This document shows positions 25,834 to 35,743 of a DNA stretch of 64,000 bases, in pieces. A program made the translations under genes and the position numbers. This DNA is from Blautia hominis (GTDB lineage: Bacteria > Bacillota > Clostridia > Lachnospirales > Lachnospiraceae), in contig NQOF01000002.1 of NCBI GenBank assembly GCA_002270465.1, positions 868,001 to 932,000 on the forward strand. Direction: 5' to 3'. Under the pieces are notes generated by a model. That model ran no database searches. It saw only the letters and a list, made by a program, of their open reading frames with translations, and was not told the origin of the DNA. Numbering within the stretch: position 1 is the stretch's first letter; each line of letters starts with the position of its first letter.

Positions 25834-26622
25834 TTATTTTTTAAAGATACCGGACAGCCTTTTAAACACACCCTGCTTTGTCTGGAAATTCAGGAAAGGT
25901 ACATCCTCCCCCGCTATCCTGCGGCAGATGTTTAAAAATGCCTGTCCTGACATGGAGTCCTGCCCGCAGAGAGGCTCTCCCTGATTGGTGGCAATGACCA
26001 CAGCCTCATCATCCGGGATCGCGCCTAAAAGTTCCACAGCCAGGATCTCCGTCACGTCCTCCACAGACATCATTTCCCCGCGCCTTATCATATCCATACG
26101 CAGACGGTTGATGATAAGCTGCACTCTCGGCATTTCATTTGCCTGTAAAAGCCCGATAATACGGTCTGCGTCGCGGATGGCGGAAACCTCAGGCGTAGTG
26201 ACCACAATGGCCCGGTTAGCCCCCGCAATGGCATTTTTAAAGCCCTGTTCAATGCCTGCCGGGCAGTCCAGCAGAATATAGTCAAACTCTTCCGACAGAT
26301 CATCTGTCAGTTTAATCATCTGTTCAGGTGTGATAGCTGTCTTGTCTCTGGTCTGGGCAGAGGGAAGCAGGCAGAGATTGTCACACTGCTTGTCCCGGAT
26401 GAGCGCCTGCTTCATGCGGCAGCTCCCCTCAATGACATCAATGAGATTATAGACAATCCTGTTCTCAAGCCCAAGGACCACGTCCAGGTTCCTAAGCCCG
26501 ATATCCGTGTCCACTACGACAACCTTTTTGTTGAGCTTTGCAAGTCCAAGCCCCAGATTTGCCGTAACGGTGGTTTTTCCGACCCCGCCTTTTCCGGAAG
26601 TCACTACAATAATTTCACTCAT
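25834..26622 (-). CDS. minD: Septum site-determining ATPase MinD
   Basis: 262 residues with the deviant Walker A motif SGKGGVGKTT, the switch regions DTDIGLRNLD and DCPAGIE, and a C-terminal amphipathic membrane-targeting helix (GVFKRLSGIFKK). GGAGG precedes the ATG. Together with MinE it forms the oscillating Min system. It lies between mrdA and rodA, an arrangement seen in Clostridia. Confidence 0.97.
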   Translation of the reverse strand: MSEIIVVTSGKGGVGKTTVTANLGLGLAKLNKKVVVVDTDIGLRNLDVVLGLENRIVYNLIDVIEGSCRMKQALIRDKQCDNLCLLPSAQTRDKTAITPEQMIKLTDDLSEEFDYILLDCPAGIEQGFKNAIAGANRAIVVTTPEVSAIRDADRIIGLLQANEMPRVQLIINRLRMDMIRRGEMMSVEDVTEILAVELLGAIPDDEAVVIATNQGEPLCGQDSMSGQAFLNICRRIAGEDVPFLNFQTKQGVFKRLSGIFKK

Positions 26623-26656
26623 ATCCTATCCTCCTAAATCCTTTTTGAAGCTGCGC

Positions 26657-26681
26657 AACAGCTCAGATAAGCTGAACTGTT
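26657..26681. repeat. Minimal palindrome with TAACTGTTCAG-type arms
   Basis: AACAGCTCAG (26657-26666), a 5-nt loop and CTGAACTGTT (26672-26681) pair with one mismatch, followed by ACG. The arms match the terminal repeats of the larger palindromic elements. It sits in the 120-bp gap between mrdA and minD and could be a solo remnant or an internal processing hairpin. Confidence 0.45.
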
Positions 26682-26742
26682 ACGAAACTGCGGCATTAAC
26701 CGCCTTTACTTTTCGTGCGTATTTTCAAGACTCAAAAAAGGT

Positions 26743-29637
26743 TTAGTCTGTCTGCTGTGTACTTCCGCCTGCGGATGCCGTTCCGGTAACTATCGCATCT
26801 TTCTTCACAAGATCGTACTTATAGCTGATTACATCTTTTGCTACTGCTGCCGCATTGGTGGAACTGTATCCATTGGCAATGCGGACTGCCATGGCGATCT
26901 CCGGATTGTCCGATGGGGCAAATCCGATGAAAAGTCCGTGGCTGGGCCGGGTTGTTACTTCCTGGGCGGTACCGGTCTTACCGGATACCGGGTAATCAAA
27001 GTCCTGGAAGGCTTCATTGTTCTCTACCACTTCCCGCATTCCGGCATGAATGATATCCCACTCATTGTTCGGAATGTCCATAGTAGCCTTTAACTCCGGT
27101 GTGTAGTCTTCGATGAGGTTTCCTTTGGAGTCTGTAACTTTATCAAGAAGGGACAACGAATAAATGTTTCCCCGGCTTGCGATTGTGGTGGCATAGCGTG
27201 CCAGTTGTGAGGTGGTGTAGTTGTTGGTACCCTGTCCGATGGCAGATGCCACGGCAGCTTCGTCCGTGATCTGTGGTTCGGCCTCTGTGATCTCTATGCC
27301 TGATTTCTGGTCTAACTGGAACAGCTCTGCATATTTCCGAAGTTTTTCAAGTCCCAGTGAATCTGAAAAGTTTCCGTCATTGTCGGTTCCCATATCATAG
27401 ACAACCTGGTTAAAGAAAGTATTACAGGAGTTTTTAATGGCACCCTGTATTCCCAGATATCCATGTCCGGTATGCAGCCAGCACTTAATAGGTGGCGTGA
27501 CTTTGGTAAATTCACCGGTACAGGTCACACCATAATTATCGTCAACAATTCCTTCTTCCATTCCCGCAACGGCTGTCACGATCTTAAAAGTGGAACCGGG
27601 CGCGGTCTTCTGCTGTGTAGCTTTATTAAAGAAGGGTCTTGAAAGGTCAAGGGAAAGTTTAGCGTAATAATCCACATCCATCTGGTTTGCCAGACGGTTA
27701 TTGTCATACCCCGGATAGGTGACACAGGCCAGAACTTCTCCGGAGTTTGTATCCGTCATGACCAAAGATCCGGAACAGGGATCAAGGGCCAGCTGGGCCG
27801 GGGTGATCTCCAGGTTACTGATCTTATCCTTCAGGAAATCATAGGACTTTTTCTGACCGGATGCAAGCGCATTATAGGATTCCTCATCTGCCTCCAGGAC
27901 TCCCTGATCAAAGAGCACCAGGCAGAGCTGGTTTCCGGATATGGTGTCTGACAGTATCATATATTTATATATGATCTTGGAGAACTCGGAATCGTTTGTC
28001 AGGGACTCTGTCAGATACTCAGAAAGAGCATTATAAACTTCCGTGGAATCCAGATAATCCCCCTCTGCGTAAAACTGGGAAATGTCGATCCAGTTCTGGC
28101 TTGCCGCATATGTTAAAAACTCTTTTAAGCTTATGGAGCTGTCCTTTGTCCAGGCAATATAAGTGGGATCACTGGCATCAATGGCATCCATGGACAGGAT
28201 TCCCTTTTTATTCATAAGGAAGTCATTGACAATATAACTCTGGTACTCCTGCATTTCTTTTGGAAGATCTTTGTAAGCTTCCGGTGCAGCAGCGGTAAGC
28301 TCCTGCCGGATGGCTTCAAAGACTTCCGCCTGCTTCTGGGTAAAAAGTCCGTAGATCGTCTGCTCTGTCTCAGAGGCGTCCTCCGCTTTAAAATGGCTGG
28401 TATCGATCACGCTGTTGCCTATGAGCGCATTATATACATCATAGATCGGTGTACGGATATTACTGGTATCGTTGTTGGTGGAATCCTGGTCGAATTCCTT
28501 TGCCATAATGATATTATCGGAAAGGATACCTGCAATCTTCTGTTCCAGAACCTCGTACGCCACTTCCTGGAGGTCTTTGTCAATAGTCAGGTAGACATCA
28601 TCCCCTGATACCGGGTTGATACGGGAGTCTTCGTTGATCTGCAGTACCTTTCCTAAGTTGTCCACAGTCACCTGCTCCTCCCCGTCTTTTCCCTGAAGAG
28701 TGGTTTCCATATATTGTTCAATTCCGGTCTTACCGATCACAGCATCTGTGGAATAATCCGGATTGTCTTTCTGCAGTTCCTCCAGCTCCTCTGCGGAAGC
28801 TTTTCCTGTATAGCCGATAATGGGTGCAAAATATACGCCGTCGTCATACACACGGATGGAATCTTCCATAATGTCAACACCCTGAAGTTTGTCTTTGCTC
28901 TCCATGACCATGGCAACCGTATTGTCGCTGACGTTAGTGGCAATGGTTGCCGGCACATACTTTTTAAAGCTGTTGGCAGACAGTGCATAACGGATACGGA
29001 CGATCGCCAGGGTTTCCTCCGGAGTAAAGGATTCCGGCAGGTTATGTTTCTTCAGCTCCTCCGCTGTATACGGGTCATCTTTGTTTACCAGTCCGAAACG
29101 CTCGGCACTGCACAGATAATCCATGATCTTTTTAGGAGAAGCGTTGAGCTGATCCTTTTTAAGGGAATCTATTTTCGCCTGTCCGTATACATCGGCTTTG
29201 AAACGGTTCAGGGTAAAATCTGTTGCGTCAAAGGCATACTCCCCGTTCTCATCCACCACAATATGAAAGGAGGTGTCCAGGGTCTCGCCGTTGGCTTCCA
29301 AGATCTTCATCAGGGAATAGGCCACATAGTTGAGAGTCAGATTTTTCTCCCTGTTGGAGTCATAGCTTCCGTTGTCTTCCAGTATAATGGAATAGGACAA
29401 CTGGTTGTGGGCCAGAAGCTGGCCGTTGCGGTCCCGGATATTTCCGCGGGTGCTTTTTATGGTACGTGTTTTTGTGGTGCTCAGATTAAAATTGTCGGCG
29501 TACTCGTCGCCTTCTATGATCTGAAGTTTGAAAAGATGCTGTATCAGGATAAAAAACATAAGGATAAATACCAGAAACAGCACGGTAGTTCGTTTGATAC
29601 ATAATTTTTTTAAAAAGTTTTTTATTTTCTTAGCCAA
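26743..29637 (-). CDS. mrdA: Penicillin-binding protein 2 (class B transpeptidase)
   Basis: 964 residues from TTG 29637 behind AAGGAGAG, overlapping mreD by 16 bp. It has an N-terminal membrane anchor (about 17-37), a PBP dimerisation domain, and a C-terminal transpeptidase domain with the active site STFK, an SCN triad and KTG (SGKTGTAQ). It is far longer than E. coli PBP2 (633 residues), with an extended Asp/Glu-rich region between the dimerisation and catalytic parts. It crosslinks lateral-wall peptidoglycan with RodA. Confidence 0.94.
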   Translation of the reverse strand: MAKKIKNFLKKLCIKRTTVLFLVFILMFFILIQHLFKLQIIEGDEYADNFNLSTTKTRTIKSTRGNIRDRNGQLLAHNQLSYSIILEDNGSYDSNREKNLTLNYVAYSLMKILEANGETLDTSFHIVVDENGEYAFDATDFTLNRFKADVYGQAKIDSLKKDQLNASPKKIMDYLCSAERFGLVNKDDPYTAEELKKHNLPESFTPEETLAIVRIRYALSANSFKKYVPATIATNVSDNTVAMVMESKDKLQGVDIMEDSIRVYDDGVYFAPIIGYTGKASAEELEELQKDNPDYSTDAVIGKTGIEQYMETTLQGKDGEEQVTVDNLGKVLQINEDSRINPVSGDDVYLTIDKDLQEVAYEVLEQKIAGILSDNIIMAKEFDQDSTNNDTSNIRTPIYDVYNALIGNSVIDTSHFKAEDASETEQTIYGLFTQKQAEVFEAIRQELTAAAPEAYKDLPKEMQEYQSYIVNDFLMNKKGILSMDAIDASDPTYIAWTKDSSISLKEFLTYAASQNWIDISQFYAEGDYLDSTEVYNALSEYLTESLTNDSEFSKIIYKYMILSDTISGNQLCLVLFDQGVLEADEESYNALASGQKKSYDFLKDKISNLEITPAQLALDPCSGSLVMTDTNSGEVLACVTYPGYDNNRLANQMDVDYYAKLSLDLSRPFFNKATQQKTAPGSTFKIVTAVAGMEEGIVDDNYGVTCTGEFTKVTPPIKCWLHTGHGYLGIQGAIKNSCNTFFNQVVYDMGTDNDGNFSDSLGLEKLRKYAELFQLDQKSGIEITEAEPQITDEAAVASAIGQGTNNYTTSQLARYATTIASRGNIYSLSLLDKVTDSKGNLIEDYTPELKATMDIPNNEWDIIHAGMREVVENNEAFQDFDYPVSGKTGTAQEVTTRPSHGLFIGFAPSDNPEIAMAVRIANGYSSTNAAAVAKDVISYKYDLVKKDAIVTGTASAGGSTQQTD

Positions 29638-30155
29638 ATAGAATCTCTCTCCTTCATTTCCAGTTCTGTCAGCCGCTTGTTAATGTTAAAGAGTAACCTG
29701 TAGAGAAGAACAGTCATAAGAACCGTATATATCATTTCCGGGATGATGATCCTTCCAAAATAGTAGTAAAACTGTATGCGTCCCCGCATCAGATACTGCA
29801 TTCCATATACCAGGCCGCCGTAGACCAAATCCCCTGCAGCCATAAGTATGATGGGAACACGGAGTTCCTCATCGTAGAACAGCTTACAGCAGCAGCCTGC
29901 CGCATAGCCGATGCACAGATAGACCAAAGCGTAAAAACCAAGCAGTCCGTCTGAGAGCAGATCTTTTAAGATACCGCAAAAAAATCCGATCCAGATGCCG
30001 TTCTTCTTGCCCCGCATAAAACCAAAGGAAACTGTCAGGATCAACAGCAGGTTTGGCGTGATGGAGCCGATGGAAAGCGCTTTGAAAAGAGTTCCCTGAA
30101 GGATAGCGGAGATCAGAATCAGAAGGAGGGTTACCACTTTCCTTTGAATTCTCAT
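29622..30155 (-). CDS. mreD: Rod shape-determining protein MreD
   Basis: A 177-residue protein with about five membrane segments, in the expected place between mreC and mrdA. The GIWIGFFCGILKDLLSDGLLGFYAL region is the conserved family core. The ATG directly follows the mreC stop. Confidence 0.92.
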   Translation of the reverse strand: MRIQRKVVTLLLILISAILQGTLFKALSIGSITPNLLLILTVSFGFMRGKKNGIWIGFFCGILKDLLSDGLLGFYALVYLCIGYAAGCCCKLFYDEELRVPIILMAAGDLVYGGLVYGMQYLMRGRIQFYYYFGRIIIPEMIYTVLMTVLLYRLLFNINKRLTELEMKERDSIWLRK

Positions 30156-31040
30156 TTATGAATCTCCCTTCTGCTGTTTCAGTTCTTTGATCACAAGTAC
30201 CTCCTGCAGATGTTCAAAATCCACTGCTGGTGTGAGCGTTCCCGTCTTTGTAAGGTTATTGGGATTTTCTTCTATCTCACTGACATATCCAATCAGGATC
30301 CCCTTCAGGAATCTGTCGCTGGTTGCGGATGTGACGATCTTTTCACCCTCCTGTATTTTGTCATCCTCATCTTTGAGATGGATAAACTGCAGTTTACCCT
30401 CATCGATCAGACGCAGATCGCCTGACACAATGCAGGTGTCAGAGGTGGTCATGGTCATGGCACTTACATTGCTGGTGTCATCTATGATGGAACGGACCGT
30501 TGCCCAGTTTTTTCCCACCTCTGTGACGATGCCCACCAGCCCGCTTCCTGCTATGACATTGCAGTCCTTCTGAATGCCGTCATCACTGCCTTTGTTGATG
30601 GTAAAGGTGGAAAACCAGTTGCCGGAGTTCTTGCTGATCACTTCCGCGCCAACCTTGTCATATTCACTGTATTCCTTGTCGAGATCATAGAGCTTTTTCA
30701 GACGGTCCAGTTCGCTGATGGACTGGGTCAGACGGCTGTTTTCAGCTGTAAGCTCGTCCACTTTGCTCTGAAGCTTTTCATTTTCCTCCACCAGCTTTTT
30801 CTTATTGCGGAAACCGGATGTCATTTCACTTAATGCGGTCCCCACTTTATTGATGCCGTTCTGGAAAGGTACGACTGCGTAACTGGCTGCTTTTCTGACC
30901 GGTGCTGCCGGAAATTTCTCTGCAAAGGTGAGAAGCATCAGGCTGATGCACACCAGAATCATGATAACCAGGATATGTTTACTTTTTATGTTCCAATCAT
31001 GCTTTTTTTTCATTCTATAAAACCTCAGCTTTTTATTCAT
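30156..31040 (-). CDS. mreC: Rod shape-determining protein MreC
   Basis: 294 residues: a basic N-terminus, one membrane segment (about 23-42), a coiled coil (about 75-115) and the beta-rich MreC domain (about 130-285) with the sequences NKGSDDGIQKDCNVIAGSGLVGIV and VSEI. MreC links cytoskeleton and wall synthases. The ATG at 31040 has no clear ribosome site, whereas an ATG nine codons later is preceded by TGAGG, so the true start may be 31013. Confidence 0.93.
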   Translation of the reverse strand: MNKKLRFYRMKKKHDWNIKSKHILVIMILVCISLMLLTFAEKFPAAPVRKAASYAVVPFQNGINKVGTALSEMTSGFRNKKKLVEENEKLQSKVDELTAENSRLTQSISELDRLKKLYDLDKEYSEYDKVGAEVISKNSGNWFSTFTINKGSDDGIQKDCNVIAGSGLVGIVTEVGKNWATVRSIIDDTSNVSAMTMTTSDTCIVSGDLRLIDEGKLQFIHLKDEDDKIQEGEKIVTSATSDRFLKGILIGYVSEIEENPNNLTKTGTLTPAVDFEHLQEVLVIKELKQQKGDS

Positions 31041-31074
31041 AACAACAGAAAGTCCATTGGCTGCCTTCCGCTCT

Positions 31075-32067
31075 CTATTGTTTTACCCATTTTCTGAGAG
31101 ACTTGCTTCCTATGATCTCTTTGAGTCCGTATATGGTACACAGGTCATAGAAACGTGACAGACAGACCTTCTGCCCTGTTTGGCTGCTTATGAACCATTC
31201 GATATCAGGGATCTTTGTAGTGCCTCCGGTGAGATTGATGCCTTCCCTGGAAATATTCTGCCGAATCTGGGGCGGTGTACGCTCCAGAAAAAAGCGAATT
31301 TCCTCACAGATGGTGCCAAGGGGCTCCAAGATGGCTTCATAGACCATTCTGGAGGACACGACTCCCTCCTGGGGCAGTCCGGTCAGACTGTCCACACCCA
31401 CCACTTTCCGGGCCTCTTTTTTATCTTCCTTCAGATAAGCCAGGGAAAATTTCAGGCGCCTGGCCGTACGGCTGCCTATGTTCAGATTACACCGGCGGCG
31501 CACCATGTTCTGTATGGATTCATTGAGCTGCTTGCCGCCGATCTCCACGATCTTACTCAGAACCACCCGGCCCTTTTCAATAACAGAGATCTCACAGCTC
31601 TGTGCCCCGATGTTCACGACCATGGAGCCTTTTGTTTTGTTAATAGGTATGCCGAGAGCTACCGCGTCGGCAATGGTCTTGTCTACCATATATATTTTAT
31701 TTTTTCTGCTGGAATTACCTATCGTATAGTAGGCCCTCTTTTCTATCTCGGATAAATCTGCAGGAACTGCAAGATACAGTGTGTTTCCCAAAACCGTACC
31801 GGCCCCTGCTTTCTCCAAAAGCGAATGCAGAACCATCTCTGTGTGGTTGATATCTGCAATCTTGCCGAATGTCATGGGAGTGATGACCGAGACATTTGAG
31901 GGATTTTTTTCAAAAATCTCATAAGCATCATTGCCGGCAGCCAGAATCTGTTTTCCGTTCCGGATGGCAATCATGTTCTTTTCCGTTAAGATGGTGTCCT
32001 GCTGGCAGGAATAGATCTTCACCATACTGGTGCCTAGATCTACACCAAACGTTTTATGAAATGGCAT
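31075..32067 (-). CDS. Divergent MreB-like actin homologue
   Basis: 330 residues of the MreB/Hsp70/actin superfamily, located directly before mreC. The phosphate-1 loop is recognisable as GVDLGTSMVKIY and a late LTGGTTKIPDI adenosine-type motif is present. The phosphate-2 loop that reads DIGGGT in canonical MreB is NIGAQS here, so the usual acidic and glycine residues are lost. ATP hydrolysis may be changed or absent. GGGGAG precedes the ATG. It should organise the elongasome, but could be a paralogue of a canonical MreB encoded elsewhere. Confidence 0.85.
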   Translation of the reverse strand: MPFHKTFGVDLGTSMVKIYSCQQDTILTEKNMIAIRNGKQILAAGNDAYEIFEKNPSNVSVITPMTFGKIADINHTEMVLHSLLEKAGAGTVLGNTLYLAVPADLSEIEKRAYYTIGNSSRKNKIYMVDKTIADAVALGIPINKTKGSMVVNIGAQSCEISVIEKGRVVLSKIVEIGGKQLNESIQNMVRRRCNLNIGSRTARRLKFSLAYLKEDKKEARKVVGVDSLTGLPQEGVVSSRMVYEAILEPLGTICEEIRFFLERTPPQIRQNISREGINLTGGTTKIPDIEWFISSQTGQKVCLSRFYDLCTIYGLKEIIGSKSLRKWVKQ

Positions 32068-32129
32068 ATTGTGCTCCCCTTTTATTTATGACCAGGAAAG
32101 AATCACTGTGTGTGCGTTCTTTCTATTCT

Positions 32130-32828
32130 TTATTCTAATAACCCCTGCTCCCGGAAGCTTATGTAACGGCAGTCTCCGATAATGATGTGATCCAGAAGCG
32201 GGATGCCGAGCATTGCGCCGGCACTCTGAACTCTTTTCGTGATTTTAATATCCGCCTGACTTGGGGACGGATCTCCGCTTGGATGATTGTGAACCAGTAG
32301 GATTCCCACCGCATGATAGGAAAGAGCGGCAAGAAAAATCTCCCGCGGGTTTACCAGGGACATATTGACAGTCCCCTTAAAAACGATCTCTTCCCCCAGG
32401 CGATGATTTTTACAGTCCAGCATCATACAAAGCAGCAGCTCCTGTTCCTGATGGCGGAGCTGCTCCATGTAGAAATTGGCAATGGATGCCGGATGATCAA
32501 AAGAAACACCCTTTTCTGCCACAGAGACCGCAATCCTCTTGGAAAGTTCGCCGATGCATTTGAGCTGTACGGCTTTCACTGTTCCAATCCCCCGTATACT
32601 TTTTAACTGCTGGAGACTCAATTGGTTGAGGCCGGGAAGGCCCTCTTTATCCCGGGAAAGGTGCAGTACCTCCCCGGCAAGCTCCAGTGAGGAGCTTCCG
32701 CTTGAGCCGGAGCGCAAAAGCACTGCCAGCAGTTCTTCATCGGTAAGTGCCTGGGCACCAAGCTTCAGACACTTTTCGTATGGCCGGTTTTCATTTGGTA
32801 TTTCTTTGATTTTTCTATTGTCATTCAT
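32130..32828 (-). CDS. radC: RadC-family JAB domain protein
   Basis: About 232 residues: an N-terminal helix-hairpin-helix-like part (RGIGTVKAVQLKCIGEL) and a C-terminal JAB/MPN domain with the metal motif HNHPSGDPSPSQAD. The domain is intact. The historical DNA-repair role is disputed. Two starts are possible (GTG 32840 or ATG 32828), neither with a strong ribosome site. It neighbours mreB, as in many Firmicutes. Confidence 0.9.
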   Translation of the reverse strand: MNDNRKIKEIPNENRPYEKCLKLGAQALTDEELLAVLLRSGSSGSSSLELAGEVLHLSRDKEGLPGLNQLSLQQLKSIRGIGTVKAVQLKCIGELSKRIAVSVAEKGVSFDHPASIANFYMEQLRHQEQELLLCMMLDCKNHRLGEEIVFKGTVNMSLVNPREIFLAALSYHAVGILLVHNHPSGDPSPSQADIKITKRVQSAGAMLGIPLLDHIIIGDCRYISFREQGLLE

Positions 32829-32924
32829 ATGATCTTCCACATACTCTCTTCAGCATGGTATGGGCATCATAAAAAAAAATTAGCAGACTTTATTGTAGCA
32901 CAGATTAAAAACGATGTATATGGC

Positions 32925-34517
32925 TTAACAAAAATTTATCACTTTTTTCACAATTGCCTCACCAATCTTTAATCCATCCATGGCTGCGGAAGTGATTCCA
33001 CCCGCATATCCGGCGCCTTCCCCACAGGGATAAACACCACGGATATTGCTCTCCATCTCTGGATTCCTCTCAATACGCACCGGGGAGGAGGTCCGGCTTT
33101 CCACGCCGGTAAGCAGCACGTCATCCCTGGAAAATCCGGGGATCATACGGTCAAAATATGTGATCCCCTCCTGCAGGGCATTGCTGATAAATGCAGGAAA
33201 AAGCTCTCTAAGATTGGCAAATGCCCATCCACCTTTCAGGCAGGGCGATACAAGTCCCAGACCGGTACTTGGGCGGTCCTCTTTAAAATCCCCGAAAAGC
33301 TGAAGGGGGATATTGCCGCCGCCGAGACGGTATGCGGTCCTTTCCAGGCCTCTTTGGAATTCCACGCCGGAGAGCGGGCCGGTATTGCCATAATCCTCCG
33401 GTGTTACGGTGACGATCATGGCACTGTTGGCATTTTGGGAGGCACGGTCCTGATAGCTCATACCATTGACTGCCAGCATGTTTTTTTCTGAGGATGCATT
33501 GACCACATAACCGCCCGGGCACATACAAAAGCTGTATACGCCCCGTCCGCTCGCTGCCTTGTGTGTCAGCTTATAGGCTGCAGCCCCAAGCTTATCATGT
33601 TCTTTCAAACCGTACTGGTACTGGTTAATGAGGGTTTGGGGATGTTCTATGCGCAGACCTACTGCAAAGGATTTGGCCTGCATGGAAAATCCGCTTTTTT
33701 CCAAAAGAGAAAAAGTGTCTCTGGCGCTATGTCCGATGGCAAGAACAAGGCAGGAAACAGAAAGCTGCTCTTTGTGATCAATCTCGATGCCGGTCACTTG
33801 TCCCTTTTCCGTATGAATACCGGTCAGGGCACTTCGGAAGCGGATCTCACCGCCTAATGCCTCTATCCTGCCCCGGAGATTTTTTACGATCGTTACCAGC
33901 AAATCTGTGCCAAGGTGAGGTTTCTGCACATAGAGAATTTCCTGTGGGGCACCACATTCCACGAATAGGCGGAGTACCTCCAGATTTCTTCCGGCAGGGT
34001 CTTTGACCAGGGTATTCAGTTTTCCGTCTGAGAAAGTACCGGCACCGCCCTCCCCGAACTGTACATTGGATTCCGTGTCCAGCACACCGCCGTCCCAGAA
34101 GGACTGCACTTTTTCCATTCGGCTGTCCACATCATCGCCCCGCTCGATCACAAGGGGGGACAAACCTGCCCGTGCCAGGTAATAGGCGCAGAAAAGACCT
34201 GCCGGACCGCTGCCCACCACCACGGGCCGCTGAACCCCGGATAGGTTCCCGGGCTGCAGATACGTGTAAGAGGCCCTCTTTGTTGACATAACTATTTTAT
34301 GGTCAACTCTTTTTAAGATCGTGTTTTCCTTTTTAACTTCTGCATCAATCGTATATACAAAAAAAAGTTCCGGCTTTTTCCTGGCATCCAGAGATTGTTT
34401 GCGGATCGTCCAGGAGAGAAGCTCTTCTTTTTTAATTTTCAATGTTTTTAGGATCTTTTTTTCCAGTTCGCCCTCTGTGTGCGACACGGGAAGTTTTAAT
34501 TGTTGTATGGTAAGCAT
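32925..34517 (-). CDS. FAD-dependent dehydrogenase of the NAD(P)/FAD superfamily
   Basis: 530 residues from ATG 34517 behind AAAGGTAG; a longer upstream reading has no ribosome site and overlaps the neighbour. After an N-terminal domain of about 95 residues, the dinucleotide site VVVGSGPAGLFCAYYLARAG appears, then QFGEGGAGTFSDGKLNT, and a closing motif YPCGEGAGYAGGITSAAMDGLKIGE. This matches the large uncharacterised family annotated as FAD-dependent oxidoreductase. The substrate is unknown. It is co-directional with the miaB-mutS-mutL operon. Confidence 0.88.
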   Translation of the reverse strand: MLTIQQLKLPVSHTEGELEKKILKTLKIKKEELLSWTIRKQSLDARKKPELFFVYTIDAEVKKENTILKRVDHKIVMSTKRASYTYLQPGNLSGVQRPVVVGSGPAGLFCAYYLARAGLSPLVIERGDDVDSRMEKVQSFWDGGVLDTESNVQFGEGGAGTFSDGKLNTLVKDPAGRNLEVLRLFVECGAPQEILYVQKPHLGTDLLVTIVKNLRGRIEALGGEIRFRSALTGIHTEKGQVTGIEIDHKEQLSVSCLVLAIGHSARDTFSLLEKSGFSMQAKSFAVGLRIEHPQTLINQYQYGLKEHDKLGAAAYKLTHKAASGRGVYSFCMCPGGYVVNASSEKNMLAVNGMSYQDRASQNANSAMIVTVTPEDYGNTGPLSGVEFQRGLERTAYRLGGGNIPLQLFGDFKEDRPSTGLGLVSPCLKGGWAFANLRELFPAFISNALQEGITYFDRMIPGFSRDDVLLTGVESRTSSPVRIERNPEMESNIRGVYPCGEGAGYAGGITSAAMDGLKIGEAIVKKVINFC

Positions 34518-34539
34518 AAATCTACCTTTCTTTGTGCTG

Positions 34540-35739
34540 TCAGCAGGCAGCGTGTGTGCCTGCTGCTGCTGCGCTTGACCAGGCCCACTGCAGGTTATAT
34601 CCCCCGCAGATACCGTCTGTGTCCACCACTTCCCCGGCAAAGAAGATACCCGGATGAAGGGAGGATTCCATTGTCTCAGGAGATAACTCCTCTGTGGATA
34701 CGCCTCCTGAACATACCTGTGCCTGTTTGAATGAGCGGGGACCTTTGACATCCAGTTCCAGGCATTTAATCTTTTGTACCAGGGACGTGATATCATCCCG
34801 GTTATTCTGGGTCAATACATCTATGAGTTTTTTAGGAAACAGCCCCACCAGGCTTTCTTTTAAAGTTTTGTAAGGACAGTTTTCAAGCCTTGTCCTTAAA
34901 AATGATTCCAGGGACTCCTCTGTAAAATCCGGCATAAAATCCAGCAGCAGCCTTACTGGCACACCCTCATCCAGAAGCCGTACCGCATGACCGCTTAGCT
35001 GAAAGACGGGAATCCCTGAAACGCCGTATTCCGTGAGCTGCACTTCCCCTCTCTCCTCCCGGAAGATCTCATATCCAACCGCAAGAGAAACACAGGCCTC
35101 TGCACGGACACCTGACCATTTGGAGAAAAAACTGCCTTTACAGTTCAGGGGGACCAGGGCAGGAAGGGGTTTTATCAGCGTGTGTCCCAGTTTCCGGGCA
35201 AAGGCATAGCCGGATGTGCAGGAACCTGCAATCTCCGAAGCCGGGGAACCGCAGGCAATGATCACACTGTCTGCATTGTACTGCCAGTCTGCGGTTTTGA
35301 CCTGCCATCTGCCCTGTTTCCGGTCCGGACACGCACAGATGTCTGTCACCTGTTCCCGGCACTTGATCTTTACCCTCAGATAGCGTGCTTCCGCTTCCAG
35401 AACTTCCAGGACACTGGAGGCCTGTAAGCTTGCAGGGTAAAGATACCCCTCCCGGTTCTTTGTATAGATCCCCAGTTCTGAGAAAAATGCCACTGTCTTC
35501 TGCATAGGAAACTGCTGTATGACTTTCCATGCAAATTCCGGGTGCCGGCCATGGTAGCAGGATGGCTGCTGGAAGGTATTGGTCAGATTACATCTGCCGT
35601 TTCCGGTCGCCAGAAGTTTTCTTCCGGGTTTCTCATTTTGTTCCAGCAGGATAACGGACGCATGGTTTCTTGCGGCAAAGATAGCGGATACCAGTCCGGC
35701 AGCGCCTCCGCCAATGATACAGACAGTTTTTTTGTTCAT
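34540..35739 (-). CDS. HI0933-family flavoprotein (BaiN-like)
   Basis: 399 residues from ATG 35739 behind AGGAGG. The N-terminus holds the FAD motif IIGGGAAGL, followed by KLLATGNGRCNLTN and, near the end, FAGEVVDTDGICGGYNLQWAWSSG-like residues, all typical of the HI0933/YhiN family. Some gut members (BaiN) act on bile acid intermediates, but the family is broad and that role cannot be claimed here. Confidence 0.9.
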   Translation of the reverse strand: MNKKTVCIIGGGAAGLVSAIFAARNHASVILLEQNEKPGRKLLATGNGRCNLTNTFQQPSCYHGRHPEFAWKVIQQFPMQKTVAFFSELGIYTKNREGYLYPASLQASSVLEVLEAEARYLRVKIKCREQVTDICACPDRKQGRWQVKTADWQYNADSVIIACGSPASEIAGSCTSGYAFARKLGHTLIKPLPALVPLNCKGSFFSKWSGVRAEACVSLAVGYEIFREERGEVQLTEYGVSGIPVFQLSGHAVRLLDEGVPVRLLLDFMPDFTEESLESFLRTRLENCPYKTLKESLVGLFPKKLIDVLTQNNRDDITSLVQKIKCLELDVKGPRSFKQAQVCSGGVSTEELSPETMESSLHPGIFFAGEVVDTDGICGGYNLQWAWSSAAAAGTHAAC

Positions 35740-35743
35740 GGAT

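Noticed and set aside
28714-29604. Long plus-strand open frame (296 codons) opposite mrdA
   Set aside because: It lies fully antisense to an intact PBP2 gene, has no ribosome site or recognisable domain, and its composition mirrors the opposite frame.
32941-34796. N-terminal extension of the FAD-dependent dehydrogenase
   Set aside because: The extra 93 codons overlap the neighbouring flavoprotein gene, lack a ribosome site and show no family similarity; the start at 34517 has a good site.
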